Positions 17,345 through 26,180 of a stretch of DNA of 64,000 bases are shown here, piece by piece (position 1 is the first letter of the stretch; each line of letters begins with the position of its first letter). Origin of the DNA: Dokdonella_A ginsengisoli. GTDB lineage: Bacteria; Pseudomonadota; Gammaproteobacteria; Xanthomonadales; Rhodanobacteraceae. A program made the translations under genes and the position numbers. The notes under the pieces are model-generated. The model ran no database searches and was not told the DNA's origin. It saw only the letters and a program-made list of their open reading frames with translations. The stretch is taken from assembly GCF_042652785.1 (NCBI RefSeq), contig NZ_JBHSHD010000010.1, positions 434,001-498,000 of the forward strand, read 5' to 3'.

Positions 17345-18778
17345 TCAGTCGAAGCCGTCCTGGAAGATGCGGTCAGGATCGGCTTCGTAGGCGCCGATGT
17401 CCGGCGCGGCGCCTTCGATGCGGCGGTACGGTGCGCCGCGCTGGTCGGTGGCGAGCGCGAACGGATTGGCGCCGGCATCGATGGCCGGGCTGTCGGCGTC
17501 GGCGAACGGCAGCAGGAAGGCCAGTCCGTGGTGCGTGCGTACCGGAGAGAGCATGGGAACGAGCCTGGGGTCGCCGCGCAAGGTGTCCGGCGGCAGCGGC
17601 ACGCTGGAGGTGCCGATCAGGTTGTGGCTGCCGACGACCGTCGTCTGGGTTCCGCCGAGGTCGGACAGGACCGGCGCCTGCGCGGCGGGCGTGACGGCGT
17701 TGCGCGAGACGATCGAGCTGTCGATCCGCGCCTGGCCGGCGAGGCTCAGGCCGGCGGCGGCACCGGGAATCGGCGCGGGATCGACGGCGAGGAAGTTGCC
17801 GGCGATCGTGCTGTTGGACAATGCCAGTTCGGCGCCGGCGAGCAGCCCGGCCGTGGCGGACAGCCTGCCCGACTGGTTGAGGAAGATCGTGGTGTTGCGC
17901 ACGACCAGCGGCGTGGTCGCGCCGCTGCCGAGCAGGGCCAGTCCGCCGACATCGTCGGCGGTGTTGAGGACGATGCCGGAACCGGCGACGAAGGCGTCGC
18001 CGCGCACCACCGCCGCGCCGAACGAGCCGCGGCCGCCGCCGTCCGATCCGCTCGCCTCATTGCCGGCGAAGACGCTGTACTTCGAGCGCAGCGCGCCGCC
18101 GACCGAGGCGCCGCCGCCGAACGCGACGGACTGGTCGGCGATGGCCGTGTTGCCGGAGATCACGCTGTCGACCAGCACGAGATCGCCGGCGACGAACAGG
18201 CCGCCGCCTTCGGCCGCATCGCTGCCGGCGCTGCGCGCCGTGCAGTCGCTGACCGTGGCGCGTTCGAGCACGACGCTGCCCTGCGAGTAGAGGCAGCCGC
18301 CGGGAGCGCGGTCGGTCGCCGAATACTTGTAACCCTCGGTCACGCCGACGCCGCTGAGGCGCAGCGTGCCGGCGCCGACGTGGGCGAACACCGGAAACGC
18401 GCCACCGCCGCTGATCGACAGCGTGCGCCCGGCGCTCTGCGCGTAGGCCGCGAACAGCGGGCTGCCGGGGCCGACGATGTCGAGGTCGTCGAGGCCGGTG
18501 GCGATCGCGCCGCTGGTCAGGGTGATCGTGCTGCAGGAGAGGAAGCGCAGGTCGATGGTGTCGCCGCTGACGGCCAGGTCGCGCACCGCTTCGCGCAGGC
18601 TGCCGGTACCGTCGTCGTCGCAGTTCTGCACGACGACGATGCCGCCGGCCGGTGGCGCGCCCGTCGCGGCGACGGCGCCCGAGGCGGCCACCCAGCCGAA
18701 GGCCAGGGCGACAGCGTGCGCGAGCGCGCGCGGAGCGATGCGCAGCGGAGGCCGGGGAAGGATCGAACGGATGCGCAT
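17345..18778 (-). CDS. Exported beta-helix protein, choice-of-anchor-Q-like end and FQDGFD C-terminus
   Basis: A 477-residue protein with an N-terminal signal (residues about 12-38, ending AASGAVAA), then the block CDDDGTGSLREAVRDLAVSG and LSCSTITLTSGAIA. A beta-helix of short turns follows (LSNSTIAGN, VRNTTIFLN, SSIVSRN). Before the C-terminus it has SPAIDAGANPFALATDQRG and APDIGAYE, the pattern of choice-of-anchor Q proteins, and ends DPDRIFQDGFD. Four cysteines (QNCDDDG, LSCSTI, GGCLYSQG, VSDC) are shared with the next two paralogues and suggest disulfides outside the cytosol. Substrate or binding partner unknown. Starts 64 bases after the preceding paralogue's stop. Confidence 0.8.
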   Translation of the reverse strand: MRIRSILPRPPLRIAPRALAHAVALAFGWVAASGAVAATGAPPAGGIVVVQNCDDDGTGSLREAVRDLAVSGDTIDLRFLSCSTITLTSGAIATGLDDLDIVGPGSPLFAAYAQSAGRTLSISGGGAFPVFAHVGAGTLRLSGVGVTEGYKYSATDRAPGGCLYSQGSVVLERATVSDCTARSAGSDAAEGGGLFVAGDLVLVDSVISGNTAIADQSVAFGGGASVGGALRSKYSVFAGNEASGSDGGGRGSFGAAVVRGDAFVAGSGIVLNTADDVGGLALLGSGATTPLVVRNTTIFLNQSGRLSATAGLLAGAELALSNSTIAGNFLAVDPAPIPGAAAGLSLAGQARIDSSIVSRNAVTPAAQAPVLSDLGGTQTTVVGSHNLIGTSSVPLPPDTLRGDPRLVPMLSPVRTHHGLAFLLPFADADSPAIDAGANPFALATDQRGAPYRRIEGAAPDIGAYEADPDRIFQDGFD

Positions 18779-18842
18779 GGATGGGCTCGCGGCGGTGTCG
18801 TCCAGCAACAACGCGGCGAGCCGCACCGATCGCACGCGGCGC

Positions 18843-20213
18843 TCAGCCGTCGACGTCGAAGCCGTCGGCGAAGATCGTGTCGTGATCGAGCTCGACGGCC
18901 CCGATGTCGGCTGCTGGTCCGGACACGCGTACGTTCGGTGCGCCGCGCTGGTCGTAGACGAGGCCGAGCGGATTGCTGCCGGCGTCGATCGCCGGGCTGT
19001 CCTCGCGCGGCGCGCGCACGTAGGCGGTCGGGCGTCCGCCGGGGAAGACCGCGACCGCGCGCAGGCGCGGATCGGCGTCCAGCGTGTCCGGCGGAAGGGG
19101 CAGGGTCGAGGCGCGGATCAGGTTGTGGCTGCCGGCGACGCTCGCTCCCGGCCCGCCGGCGAGGTCGGCCGGCTGCGCGCCGCTGTCGGAGGCGTTGCCG
19201 GCGACGATCGAGCTTTCGATGCTGGCGCCGGTGCGCGCGTAGAGGCCGACGCCGTCGCCGGCGGCGGCCTGCAGATTGTGCGCGATGGTGCTGTTGGAGA
19301 CGGTCAGCGCGCCGCGCGCGTCGAGGCCGGTGCCGCCGGTCGACGGCGCCGTTCCGCGCGAGAGGTTGTCGGCGATGGTGCTGTTGCTCACGCGCAGCGG
19401 CGCGCTCGCGTTGGCGTCTTCAGCGCACAAGCCGCCGAAGTAGGCGGCGCTGTTGCCGACGATGCTCGAGCCGACCAGGGTCGCGTTGGCCGCCGCCGCC
19501 GCGCCGCAGGTGGAGACGCCGGATGCCTCCGTCGCGCCGGTGCTGTTGTAGGTGAAGGCGCTGTACTTGGCGGTCAGATGGCCGCCGACGCGGGCGCCGC
19601 CGCCGCTCGCGCCGCCGCTGCCGGTGATCGCCTGCGCGCCGGTGACGACGCTGTTCAACAGGACCAGGTCGCCGGCGACGAACAGGCCGCCGCCGGCGGC
19701 AGCCTGCGGGCTCCCGGCCACGCAGTCGCTCAGGGTGACGTCGTCGAGCAGCACGTCGCCCTGCGAGTAGAGGCAGCCGCCGCGGGCGGGAGCGTCTTCG
19801 ACGTACCGGCGTCCGGCGGTGATCGCCACGTCGTGGAAGGCGAGCGTGCCGTGGCCGAGATGGACGACCACCGGCGACTGCCGGTGGCCGCTGACCGCGA
19901 TGCGCCTGGGCGGTCCGAGCACGGTGAGATCGTCGAGATCGACGGCGATCGCGCCGCTGGTCAGCGTGATCGTGCTGCAGGAGAGCGAGCGCAGGTCGAT
20001 GGTGTCGCCGCTGACGGCGAGGTCGCGCACCGCTTCGCGCAGGCTGCCGCTGCCGTCGTCGTCGCAGTTCTGCACGACGATGTTCGCGCCGCCGTGCGGC
20101 TCGGGCGTCGCGGCGAGCGCGTTTGCCGTGCAGGCCAGGCCGCAGGCGAGCGCGAGGCTTCGGGCAAGAGGCGTCGTTCGGGGATGGACCGGGTTGACTC
20201 TTCGCGCAAGCAT
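18843..20213 (-). CDS. Exported beta-helix protein, choice-of-anchor-Q-like end and FADGFD C-terminus
   Basis: A 456-residue protein, a close paralogue of its neighbours on both sides. It has a signal peptide (ARSLALACGLACTANALAA), the CDDDGSGSLREAVRDLAVSG block, a beta-helix with SNSTIADN, SNSTIAHN and SSIVAGN turns, then SPAIDAGSNPLGLVYDQRG and ADIGAVELD, and ends DHDTIFADGFDVDG. Two extra cysteines (VSTCGA, GLCAED) are not in the paralogues. ATG 20213 is chosen because GAGG lies six bases upstream; ATG 20225 in the same frame is possible. Nucleotide similarity to the neighbouring gene is especially high over the N-terminal block. Confidence 0.8.
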   Translation of the reverse strand: MLARRVNPVHPRTTPLARSLALACGLACTANALAATPEPHGGANIVVQNCDDDGSGSLREAVRDLAVSGDTIDLRSLSCSTITLTSGAIAVDLDDLTVLGPPRRIAVSGHRQSPVVVHLGHGTLAFHDVAITAGRRYVEDAPARGGCLYSQGDVLLDDVTLSDCVAGSPQAAAGGGLFVAGDLVLLNSVVTGAQAITGSGGASGGGARVGGHLTAKYSAFTYNSTGATEASGVSTCGAAAAANATLVGSSIVGNSAAYFGGLCAEDANASAPLRVSNSTIADNLSRGTAPSTGGTGLDARGALTVSNSTIAHNLQAAAGDGVGLYARTGASIESSIVAGNASDSGAQPADLAGGPGASVAGSHNLIRASTLPLPPDTLDADPRLRAVAVFPGGRPTAYVRAPREDSPAIDAGSNPLGLVYDQRGAPNVRVSGPAADIGAVELDHDTIFADGFDVDG

Positions 20214-20299
20214 GGAAAACCTCATTGCCGGCATTCGACACGACGGCTTCTGCGTTTCGCGCGACACGGCCCGCGCGCGGCCCGATACAAGCCCGCCGT

Positions 20300-21766
20300 C
20301 TATTCGAAGTCGTCGAAGAAGATGCGGTCCGGATCGAATTCGTACGCGCCGATGTCGGGGCCGGCGCCGACGACGCGCCGGAACGGATCGCCGCGCTGGT
20401 CGAACGGCAGGAAGCGGGGATTGCTGCCGGCGTCGATCGCCGGACTGCCGGGCAGCAGCGGGTACGTCATCGCCGTGCCGCGCCGGATCGGCGCGCCGAG
20501 CCTGGGGTCCGCGGCGGAAGTATCCGGCGGCACGGCCAGTCGCGACACGCCGATCAGATTGCGGCTTCCGCCGATCGTCGCCGTGTCGGCGCCGCCGAGA
20601 TCGCGTGCGGCGCCGTTGTTGCTGGACACGTTGCCCGCGACGATCGAGCTTTCGATCGTCGCCGTCGTGCCGACGAACACGCCGGCGCCGCCGAGGTCGG
20701 CTGCGCCGAAGAAATAGGTCCGGTTGCCGGTGACCGTGCTGTTGGAAAGCGTGAACGCTGCGCCGACGGCGAGTCCCGCGCCCCTGCGCGACTGGTTGGC
20801 GGAGATCGTGCTGTTGGAAATGGTCACTTCCGCGCCATTGCCGCCGCGGATGGCCAGGCCGCCGGAACTCATGGCGCTGTTGCCGTGAAAGCTCGAGCCG
20901 ACCACGAGTGCGCCACCTTCGACGCCGACGCCGCCGGCGCTGTCGTAGCCGGCATCGGCATGGGTCGCGTTGTCGAGGAAGCCGCTGTACTTGGCCACGA
21001 AATTGCCGCGAACGAAGGCGCCGCCACCGAACATCGCGCCGGTGCCGTGGCCGGACGCGGCCAGGTTGCCGGAAATCGTGCTGCGTACGACGACCAGGCC
21101 CGCTTCCGCGAACACGCCGCCGCCCTGGGCGACGTCGACGGTGTCGCCGCCCGCGCGTGTCGTGCAGTTCGCGACGGTGCTGTCGGTGAGGTCGAGGTTT
21201 CCGCGCGAGTAGATGCCGCCACCGCGCGCGCCGCTGCCGCTCGCCAGGCAGTCGTGAACGGAGACCTCGTACAGCGCGACGTCGCCGCGCGAGTAGATGC
21301 AGCCGCCGCGCACGACCGCCTGCGCCGCGTATTTCCCGTTGGCGATCTCCAGGCCGCGCAGATCGAGCGTGCCGCTGCCGTCGTGCGCGAAGGCGCGGCC
21401 GAGATGGGCGGCGTCGATCGTGATGCGGTCGCGACCGGCGCCGAGCACGGTGAGATCGTCGAGATCGACGGCGATCGCGCCGCTGGTGAGGGTGATCGTA
21501 CTGCAGGAGAGGAAGCGCAGGTCGACGGTGTCGCCGCTGACGGCGGAGTCGCGCACGATCTGGCGCAGGCTGCCGACACCGTCGTCATCGCAATGGGTGA
21601 CGACCCAGGTGACGCCGCCGGCCGGAATGGACGGTGCCGCCGCCGCGGCCGGCGCACAGATGGCCGCCGCCGGCCCGGCCAGCACGCCGGCGAGCACGGC
21701 GCGCGCCAGCGCACGGAGGCGGGGCGCGCGCGCCACGGTGGCGGAAGACGGCAATCGCTCGGACAT
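20300..21766 (-). CDS. Exported beta-helix protein, choice-of-anchor-Q-like end and FFDDFE C-terminus
   Basis: A 488-residue paralogue. The signal region is ARAVLAGVLAGPAAAICAPA. The N-terminal block reads CDDDGVGSLRQIVRDSAVSG, then LSCSTITLTSGAIAVDLDDL. The helix contains SNSTISANQS, SNSTVTGN and SSIVAGN turns. The end has SPAIDAGSNPRFLPFDQRG, GPDIGAYEFDPDRIFFDDFE. The terminal motif varies at one position (DD instead of DG), which helps define what is conserved: F-x-D-x-F-acid. It keeps the four shared cysteines. Third of the six-gene array in transcription order, 86 bases from the next gene. Confidence 0.8.
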   Translation of the reverse strand: MSERLPSSATVARAPRLRALARAVLAGVLAGPAAAICAPAAAAAPSIPAGGVTWVVTHCDDDGVGSLRQIVRDSAVSGDTVDLRFLSCSTITLTSGAIAVDLDDLTVLGAGRDRITIDAAHLGRAFAHDGSGTLDLRGLEIANGKYAAQAVVRGGCIYSRGDVALYEVSVHDCLASGSGARGGGIYSRGNLDLTDSTVANCTTRAGGDTVDVAQGGGVFAEAGLVVVRSTISGNLAASGHGTGAMFGGGAFVRGNFVAKYSGFLDNATHADAGYDSAGGVGVEGGALVVGSSFHGNSAMSSGGLAIRGGNGAEVTISNSTISANQSRRGAGLAVGAAFTLSNSTVTGNRTYFFGAADLGGAGVFVGTTATIESSIVAGNVSSNNGAARDLGGADTATIGGSRNLIGVSRLAVPPDTSAADPRLGAPIRRGTAMTYPLLPGSPAIDAGSNPRFLPFDQRGDPFRRVVGAGPDIGAYEFDPDRIFFDDFE

Positions 21767-21907
21767 CGGACGTCTCGTGATCGGCAGTGCTGCAGTCAAC
21801 GCGATACGGCACGTGAAGCGCACGCGGGACCGGCAAGGCCGCCGGAGGCAGGCAACCGGGGCGAACGACAGGGGCCGCGGGGCCGTGATCCCGGCCGCGC
21901 CTGGACG

Positions 21908-23455
21908 TCAGTCGAAATCGTCCTCGAAGAGCACGTCGAAGGCCGGCGAGAACTCGCTCGAGTAGCCGTTCGCGTCGGTCGCGACGGCGACCAGCGGAAT
22001 CGCCTTCGCGCCGGTCGGCAGGGTCAGCGTGACGGTGCGTGGCTGCTGCGCCGACGCGGCCGGGTAGCTGTCCTGGCCGAGCAGGGCGCCGCTGCCGCCC
22101 TGCACGTTCTCGTAGAAGTCGATGCGCAGCGGATACGCCGAGGCGCTGGGGCTCGAATCGACGCGATAGCCGAGGCTGAGCTGGTCGCCGGAGACGCTGG
22201 CGGAGAGGAGTTCGGGCCAGTTCTGCAACGGGTTTTCGCCGGGTTCGCCGTCGGCATCGCCGGCATCGTTCGGCGTGGGGCCTGCCGGTGCGATGTCGAC
22301 ATTCGCGCGGGCCTTGCCGTGGTTGTGGTGGATCACGTTGCCGCGGTTGTCGAAGCTCTCGCCGCTGCGGCCGTCGCGGCTGAGGATGCCGGGGCCGTGG
22401 TTGAAGGCGATCAGGTTCGCCTGGCCGGGGCCGAAGCCGCCGATCGGCGCCGGTGCGTTGTCGGCGCTGACGCGGGACAGCACGATGCCGCCGCCGAATT
22501 GCGCAAAGCCCTCGATCCCGTTCGGGATCGCGCGCGTGCCGCTCCAGTCGGTGCCGATGAAGTTGCCCTGGATCTCGAAGCTGAGGTAGGCATCGAAACC
22601 GGTGTTGCCGCCGAGCGCGATGCCGGCGTTGCGATGGCCGGAGATCACGTTGCGCGATGCCGGGGTGGGGCCGCCGATGCGCAGGCGCGGTGTCGAACCG
22701 CCTCCGCCGGAGATCACGATGCCGGCATTGCCGCTGGCCATGCCCGGCAAGGCGCGTTCGCCGCTGGCGTCGGTGCCGATCAGGTTGCCCTCGATGACCG
22801 TGTTGCCGTTGCCGACCGCGATGGCGCTGTTGCCGCAGTTGGCGATCAGGTTGCGCCGCTCCGGCAGCGTGCCGCCGACGCGCAGGGTGCCGCCGATCGC
22901 GAAACAGGTCTGCGAGCCGCTCGCCACCGCAGCAGAGCCGTCCAGCGTCGTGCCGATGTAGCAGCCCTCGATCGCCAGCCGGCTCTGGTTGTTGGAGGCG
23001 CCCAGATGCGGCGAGTAGTGGTGGATCGCCAGGCCGCGCAGGGTGACGTCGGCGACCGGCGTACCGCTGTCGAGCACCAGGCCGTAGCCGCTGCCGGGGC
23101 CTTCGAGCTCGATCATCAGCTGCGTATCGAGGCCGCCTTCATCCGGGGCTCGCGTGTTCGGCCGGCTGCCGGGCTGGGTGTAGCCGTCGATCGTCAGCTT
23201 GCCGCGCAGATTGGGCAGGCGCGGCTGCGACGGGGTCCGGATCGTGAACGGCCCGGTGCCGGGAATCGCGAAGGCGATCGTGTTGGCTTCCGCCGGAACC
23301 GCGACGGCATGCGCGTTGGCGTCGAGGATCGCCTGGCGCAGCGATCCTGCGCCGCTGTCGGCGGTGTTGACGACCTCGAAGGTGGCGCCGGCGGCGATGC
23401 CCGGCAGCACGGCGGCGAGCAGCGCGGCGGCGAAGCGGAAACGGCAGGTGGTCAC
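21908..23455 (-). CDS. Exported beta-helix protein with FEDDFD C-terminus
   Basis: A 515-residue protein with signal peptide FAAALLAAVLPGIAAGA and a start like many CSLREAI/SLR-type proteins (FEVVNTADSGAGSLRQAILD). A right-handed beta-helix of NxI/GNxIG turns (EGNLIGTD, QGNFIGTD, GNVIHHN) follows. A C-terminal beta-sandwich-like segment (about residues 410-500) ends AFDVLFEDDFD. It lacks the choice-of-anchor-Q-like end of its paralogues but resembles the second half of the 822-residue protein at 14810-17278. The start is GTG, seven bases after the stop of the upstream gene with GAGG in between, so the two genes are almost certainly co-translated. Confidence 0.8.
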   Translation of the reverse strand: MTTCRFRFAAALLAAVLPGIAAGATFEVVNTADSGAGSLRQAILDANAHAVAVPAEANTIAFAIPGTGPFTIRTPSQPRLPNLRGKLTIDGYTQPGSRPNTRAPDEGGLDTQLMIELEGPGSGYGLVLDSGTPVADVTLRGLAIHHYSPHLGASNNQSRLAIEGCYIGTTLDGSAAVASGSQTCFAIGGTLRVGGTLPERRNLIANCGNSAIAVGNGNTVIEGNLIGTDASGERALPGMASGNAGIVISGGGGSTPRLRIGGPTPASRNVISGHRNAGIALGGNTGFDAYLSFEIQGNFIGTDWSGTRAIPNGIEGFAQFGGGIVLSRVSADNAPAPIGGFGPGQANLIAFNHGPGILSRDGRSGESFDNRGNVIHHNHGKARANVDIAPAGPTPNDAGDADGEPGENPLQNWPELLSASVSGDQLSLGYRVDSSPSASAYPLRIDFYENVQGGSGALLGQDSYPAASAQQPRTVTLTLPTGAKAIPLVAVATDANGYSSEFSPAFDVLFEDDFD

Positions 23456-23462
23456 GGCCGCC

Positions 23463-24488
23463 TCACTCGAAGCCGTCGCGGAAGATCACGTCGGTCTCGA
23501 ACGCGCCGATGTCGACGTGTGCGCCGACGCGGCGCGGTCCGCGGCCGCCGTCGAGTTCGCCGATGCCTCCCGCGGGTTCGTCGAAACCGGCGTTGACGAG
23601 CGGCGACTCCGGGCGCAGGTGCATGCCGTCGGCGGCGAACATCGGATCGACGCTGAGATCGCCGCTGCTGCCGCTGCCGAGCGGATTGCCGCCGACGCCG
23701 ATCCGCCCGATGTCGTTGTTGCGATGGATCGGATCGGTCGCGTTGACGAACACGTCGTCGCCGGCGTTGCCCCAGACGAGGTTGTTGGCCAGCGTGTAGG
23801 CGGAGCTGCCGCCGTAGTTCAGCGCGCTGCACGGACAGGCGGCGTCGTTGGTGTTGGCCGTGATGGTGTTGCCGACGACGTGGGCCTCGCCCTGGTTCGC
23901 CTGCAGGTACACGCCGATCTCGTGGCTGCCGAGGTTGTCGAAGACCAGGTTGTTGCGCACCTGCAGGCGGCTGCCCGCACCGGCGGACTGCACGCTCAGC
24001 GCCGGCTCGCCGTTGGCCATCGCGTTGTCGTAGAACTGGCTGCGCTCGATCGTGACGTCGCGCCCGCCGGCGATGTCGACCACGCCGCCGGAGCGGTTGA
24101 AGGCGGCGAAGCCGGAGACGAAGGCGAGGTCGGTGATCGCCACGTCGGTGCCGCCGCCGAGCGACAGCGCCAGGATCTGCCGCTCGTCCTGGCCGCTCAG
24201 CGTGCTGGCGCCGCCGGCCGATGGCTGCGAGCAGTCGGCGTTCCAGCGTCCGGAGAAGGCCAGCGCGAACGCCTCGGTCTCGCTGTTGCCCAGGCGCAGC
24301 ACGTCGTCGAGCGGATAGAAGCCGGCGACGATGCGGATCTCGTCGTCCTCGCCGTTGGCCTTGGCGACGGCCATCGCGTCGGCGATCTGCCCCGGCGTGT
24401 CGGCGCAGAAGACGGCTGCGCGGCTCGGCGACGCCGCGCACAGCGCGCCGAGACCGCAATGGAGGGCGGCGCGGAGGATCGGTGACAT
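23463..24488 (-). CDS. Exported beta-helix protein with FRDGFE C-terminus, first gene of the array
   Basis: A 341-residue protein with a signal peptide (LRAALHCGLGALCAASPSRA), a beta-helix of about 200 residues (TDLAFVSGF, IERSQFYDN, VRNNLVFDN, VGNTITANT, LANNLVWGN) and an end like the choice-of-anchor-Q pattern: SPLVNAGFDEPAGG, GAHVDIGAFETDVIFRDGFE. It resembles residues 1-345 of the 822-residue protein downstream. First gene of the minus-strand array; the rluB stop is 147 bases upstream, so the promoter is either there or further up in the scpA-scpB-rluB operon. Confidence 0.8.
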   Translation of the reverse strand: MSPILRAALHCGLGALCAASPSRAAVFCADTPGQIADAMAVAKANGEDDEIRIVAGFYPLDDVLRLGNSETEAFALAFSGRWNADCSQPSAGGASTLSGQDERQILALSLGGGTDVAITDLAFVSGFAAFNRSGGVVDIAGGRDVTIERSQFYDNAMANGEPALSVQSAGAGSRLQVRNNLVFDNLGSHEIGVYLQANQGEAHVVGNTITANTNDAACPCSALNYGGSSAYTLANNLVWGNAGDDVFVNATDPIHRNNDIGRIGVGGNPLGSGSSGDLSVDPMFAADGMHLRPESPLVNAGFDEPAGGIGELDGGRGPRRVGAHVDIGAFETDVIFRDGFE

Positions 24489-24635
24489 GGCTTGGCTCCC
24501 GGGCGATGAGTGTCGTGACTTCCGACCTCAACGCGGAACGGGAGCGAATCCGCACGTAACGCGATGGGTGATCCGGGACGTCGCCGGCGGCGACGTGCGG
24601 GCACCGTGGTGTCTGGCGGCAGCGCCGCGCCGCGA

Positions 24636-26180
24636 TCAGCGCGGCGTGCGCGGTCCGCGGCGACGGTTGCCGCCGCCGGGGCGGCGCTCGTTGGACGAGT
24701 TGCCGTCGTAGATCGAATTGCCGGGAGAGGGGTTGCCCTGCTGCGGGCGGCGCGGCCCGTTCGGTCGCGGCGGACGCGCCGAATAGGGGCTGCCCGGCTG
24801 GGCGTTGCCGTCGCGCAGCGAATTGCCCGGCGAGCCTCCGCGCGGCTGCAGCGAATTGCCCGGCGAGCCTCCGCGCGGCTTGCGCGGTCCGCGCGGTGCG
24901 TTCGGGTTGGCCGGGCGCGGCTGGAACTGGCCGGCCTGGAACGAGACTTCGGCGCCGGGGCGCGCGCCGCGGCGCTTGCGGCCGGGCTGGCCGGCGCTGT
25001 CGGGGAACCAGCTGCGCAGCACGGCCGGGCTGAGGCCCGGTTCGCTGTAGGCATTCTGGCGCTGTCCCTGTCCCTGGCCCTGCTGCGACTGTCCCTGGCG
25101 GCGGTTCTTGCCGCCGCCCGGCGCGCCGCCGGGGCCGCGCGCGGGACGCGCCTGTCCGCCGCCGGGCTTGCGCGGACCGCTGCGCTGCTTGCGGCCGGGC
25201 TTGCCGGCGCCGGGGCGCCAGCCGTCGTCGCGCACGCGATCGAACGCGGCGAATTCGCGTGCTTCCTCGCTGCGCGTGCCGGTCCAGGCCTGCTGCGTCT
25301 TCGGGTTCGGCCGGAACTCGGTCGGCGCGGCGCGGCGCTGGCCGATCACCGGCGCCAGGGTCAGGCGCGGCTCCGGATCCGGCGAGCCGCTGCGCTGGCG
25401 CAGTTCGGCGACCTGCGGCGCGTCGAGTTCCTGGTAGCGGCCGCGCAGCAGGCCGCGCGGCAGCTCGATGCTGCCGTAGCGGATGCGCTTGAGGCGGCTG
25501 ACCATCAGGCCCTGCGATTCCCACATGCGGCGCACTTCGCGGTTGCGGCCTTCGCGCAGCGTGACGCGGAACCACGAATGGCTGGCGCCGCGGCTGATCA
25601 CGACGAGCTCGTCGAAACGCGCGGGGCCGTCTTCCAGCTCGATGCCGCTGCGCAGGCGCTCGATCGTCTCGTCCGGCACCTCGCCGTGCACGCGGCAGAT
25701 GTATTCGCGCTCGATCTCCGAGCGCGGGTGCATCAGGGTGTTGGCGAGGTCGCCGTCGGTGGTCAGCAGCAGCAGGCCGGTGGTGTTGATGTCCAGGCGG
25801 CCGACCGCGATCCAGCGCGCGCCCTTCAGCGGCGGCAGCTGCTCGAACACGGTCGGGCGACCCTCGGGATCGTCGCGCGTTGCGACCACGCCTTCGGGCT
25901 TGTTGTAGATCAGCACCTGGGCGTGTTCGGCGTTGTCGGCGATCACGACGAAGCGCTTGGCGTCCATTTCGACGCGGTCGCCGCTGCGCACGCTCTGGCC
26001 GAGCGTGGCGACGCTGCCGTTGAGCTGCACTTCGCCCGATTCGATGCGCTGTTCGAGCAGGCGGCGCGAGCCGAGGCCGGCGTTGGCCAGCACCTTGTGC
26101 AGGCGTTCCTCGACGACGACCGCACCTTCGGCGGCGGTCGAGCGCTTGAGTTTCAGGATGGAGCGGGAAGAGGTGGTCAT
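24636..26180 (-). CDS. rluB: 23S rRNA pseudouridine synthase B with long disordered tail
   Basis: A 514-residue protein. An S4 RNA-binding domain (about residues 24-72; RLHKVLANAGLGSRRLLEQR) is followed by an RsuA/RluB-type pseudouridine synthase domain with catalytic Asp130 (IAVGRLDINTTGLLLLT) up to about residue 270. RluB makes pseudouridine 2605 of 23S rRNA. The remaining ~240 residues are low-complexity (G, R, P, Q, N) with repeats such as RGGSPGNSL (twice), GQGQGQ and PSPGNSIYDGN, typical of RNA-binding tails of xanthomonad RluB and much longer than in E. coli (whole protein about 290). ATG overlaps the scpB stop (ATGA), third gene of the scpA-scpB-rluB operon. Confidence 0.93.
   Translation of the reverse strand: MTTSSRSILKLKRSTAAEGAVVVEERLHKVLANAGLGSRRLLEQRIESGEVQLNGSVATLGQSVRSGDRVEMDAKRFVVIADNAEHAQVLIYNKPEGVVATRDDPEGRPTVFEQLPPLKGARWIAVGRLDINTTGLLLLTTDGDLANTLMHPRSEIEREYICRVHGEVPDETIERLRSGIELEDGPARFDELVVISRGASHSWFRVTLREGRNREVRRMWESQGLMVSRLKRIRYGSIELPRGLLRGRYQELDAPQVAELRQRSGSPDPEPRLTLAPVIGQRRAAPTEFRPNPKTQQAWTGTRSEEAREFAAFDRVRDDGWRPGAGKPGRKQRSGPRKPGGGQARPARGPGGAPGGGKNRRQGQSQQGQGQGQRQNAYSEPGLSPAVLRSWFPDSAGQPGRKRRGARPGAEVSFQAGQFQPRPANPNAPRGPRKPRGGSPGNSLQPRGGSPGNSLRDGNAQPGSPYSARPPRPNGPRRPQQGNPSPGNSIYDGNSSNERRPGGGNRRRGPRTPR

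Noticed and set aside
16868..23596. Long plus-strand open frames opposite the beta-helix array
   Set aside because: They mirror repetitive beta-helix coding sequence. The minus-strand products have signal peptides, conserved cysteines and matching C-termini; the plus-strand translations do not.
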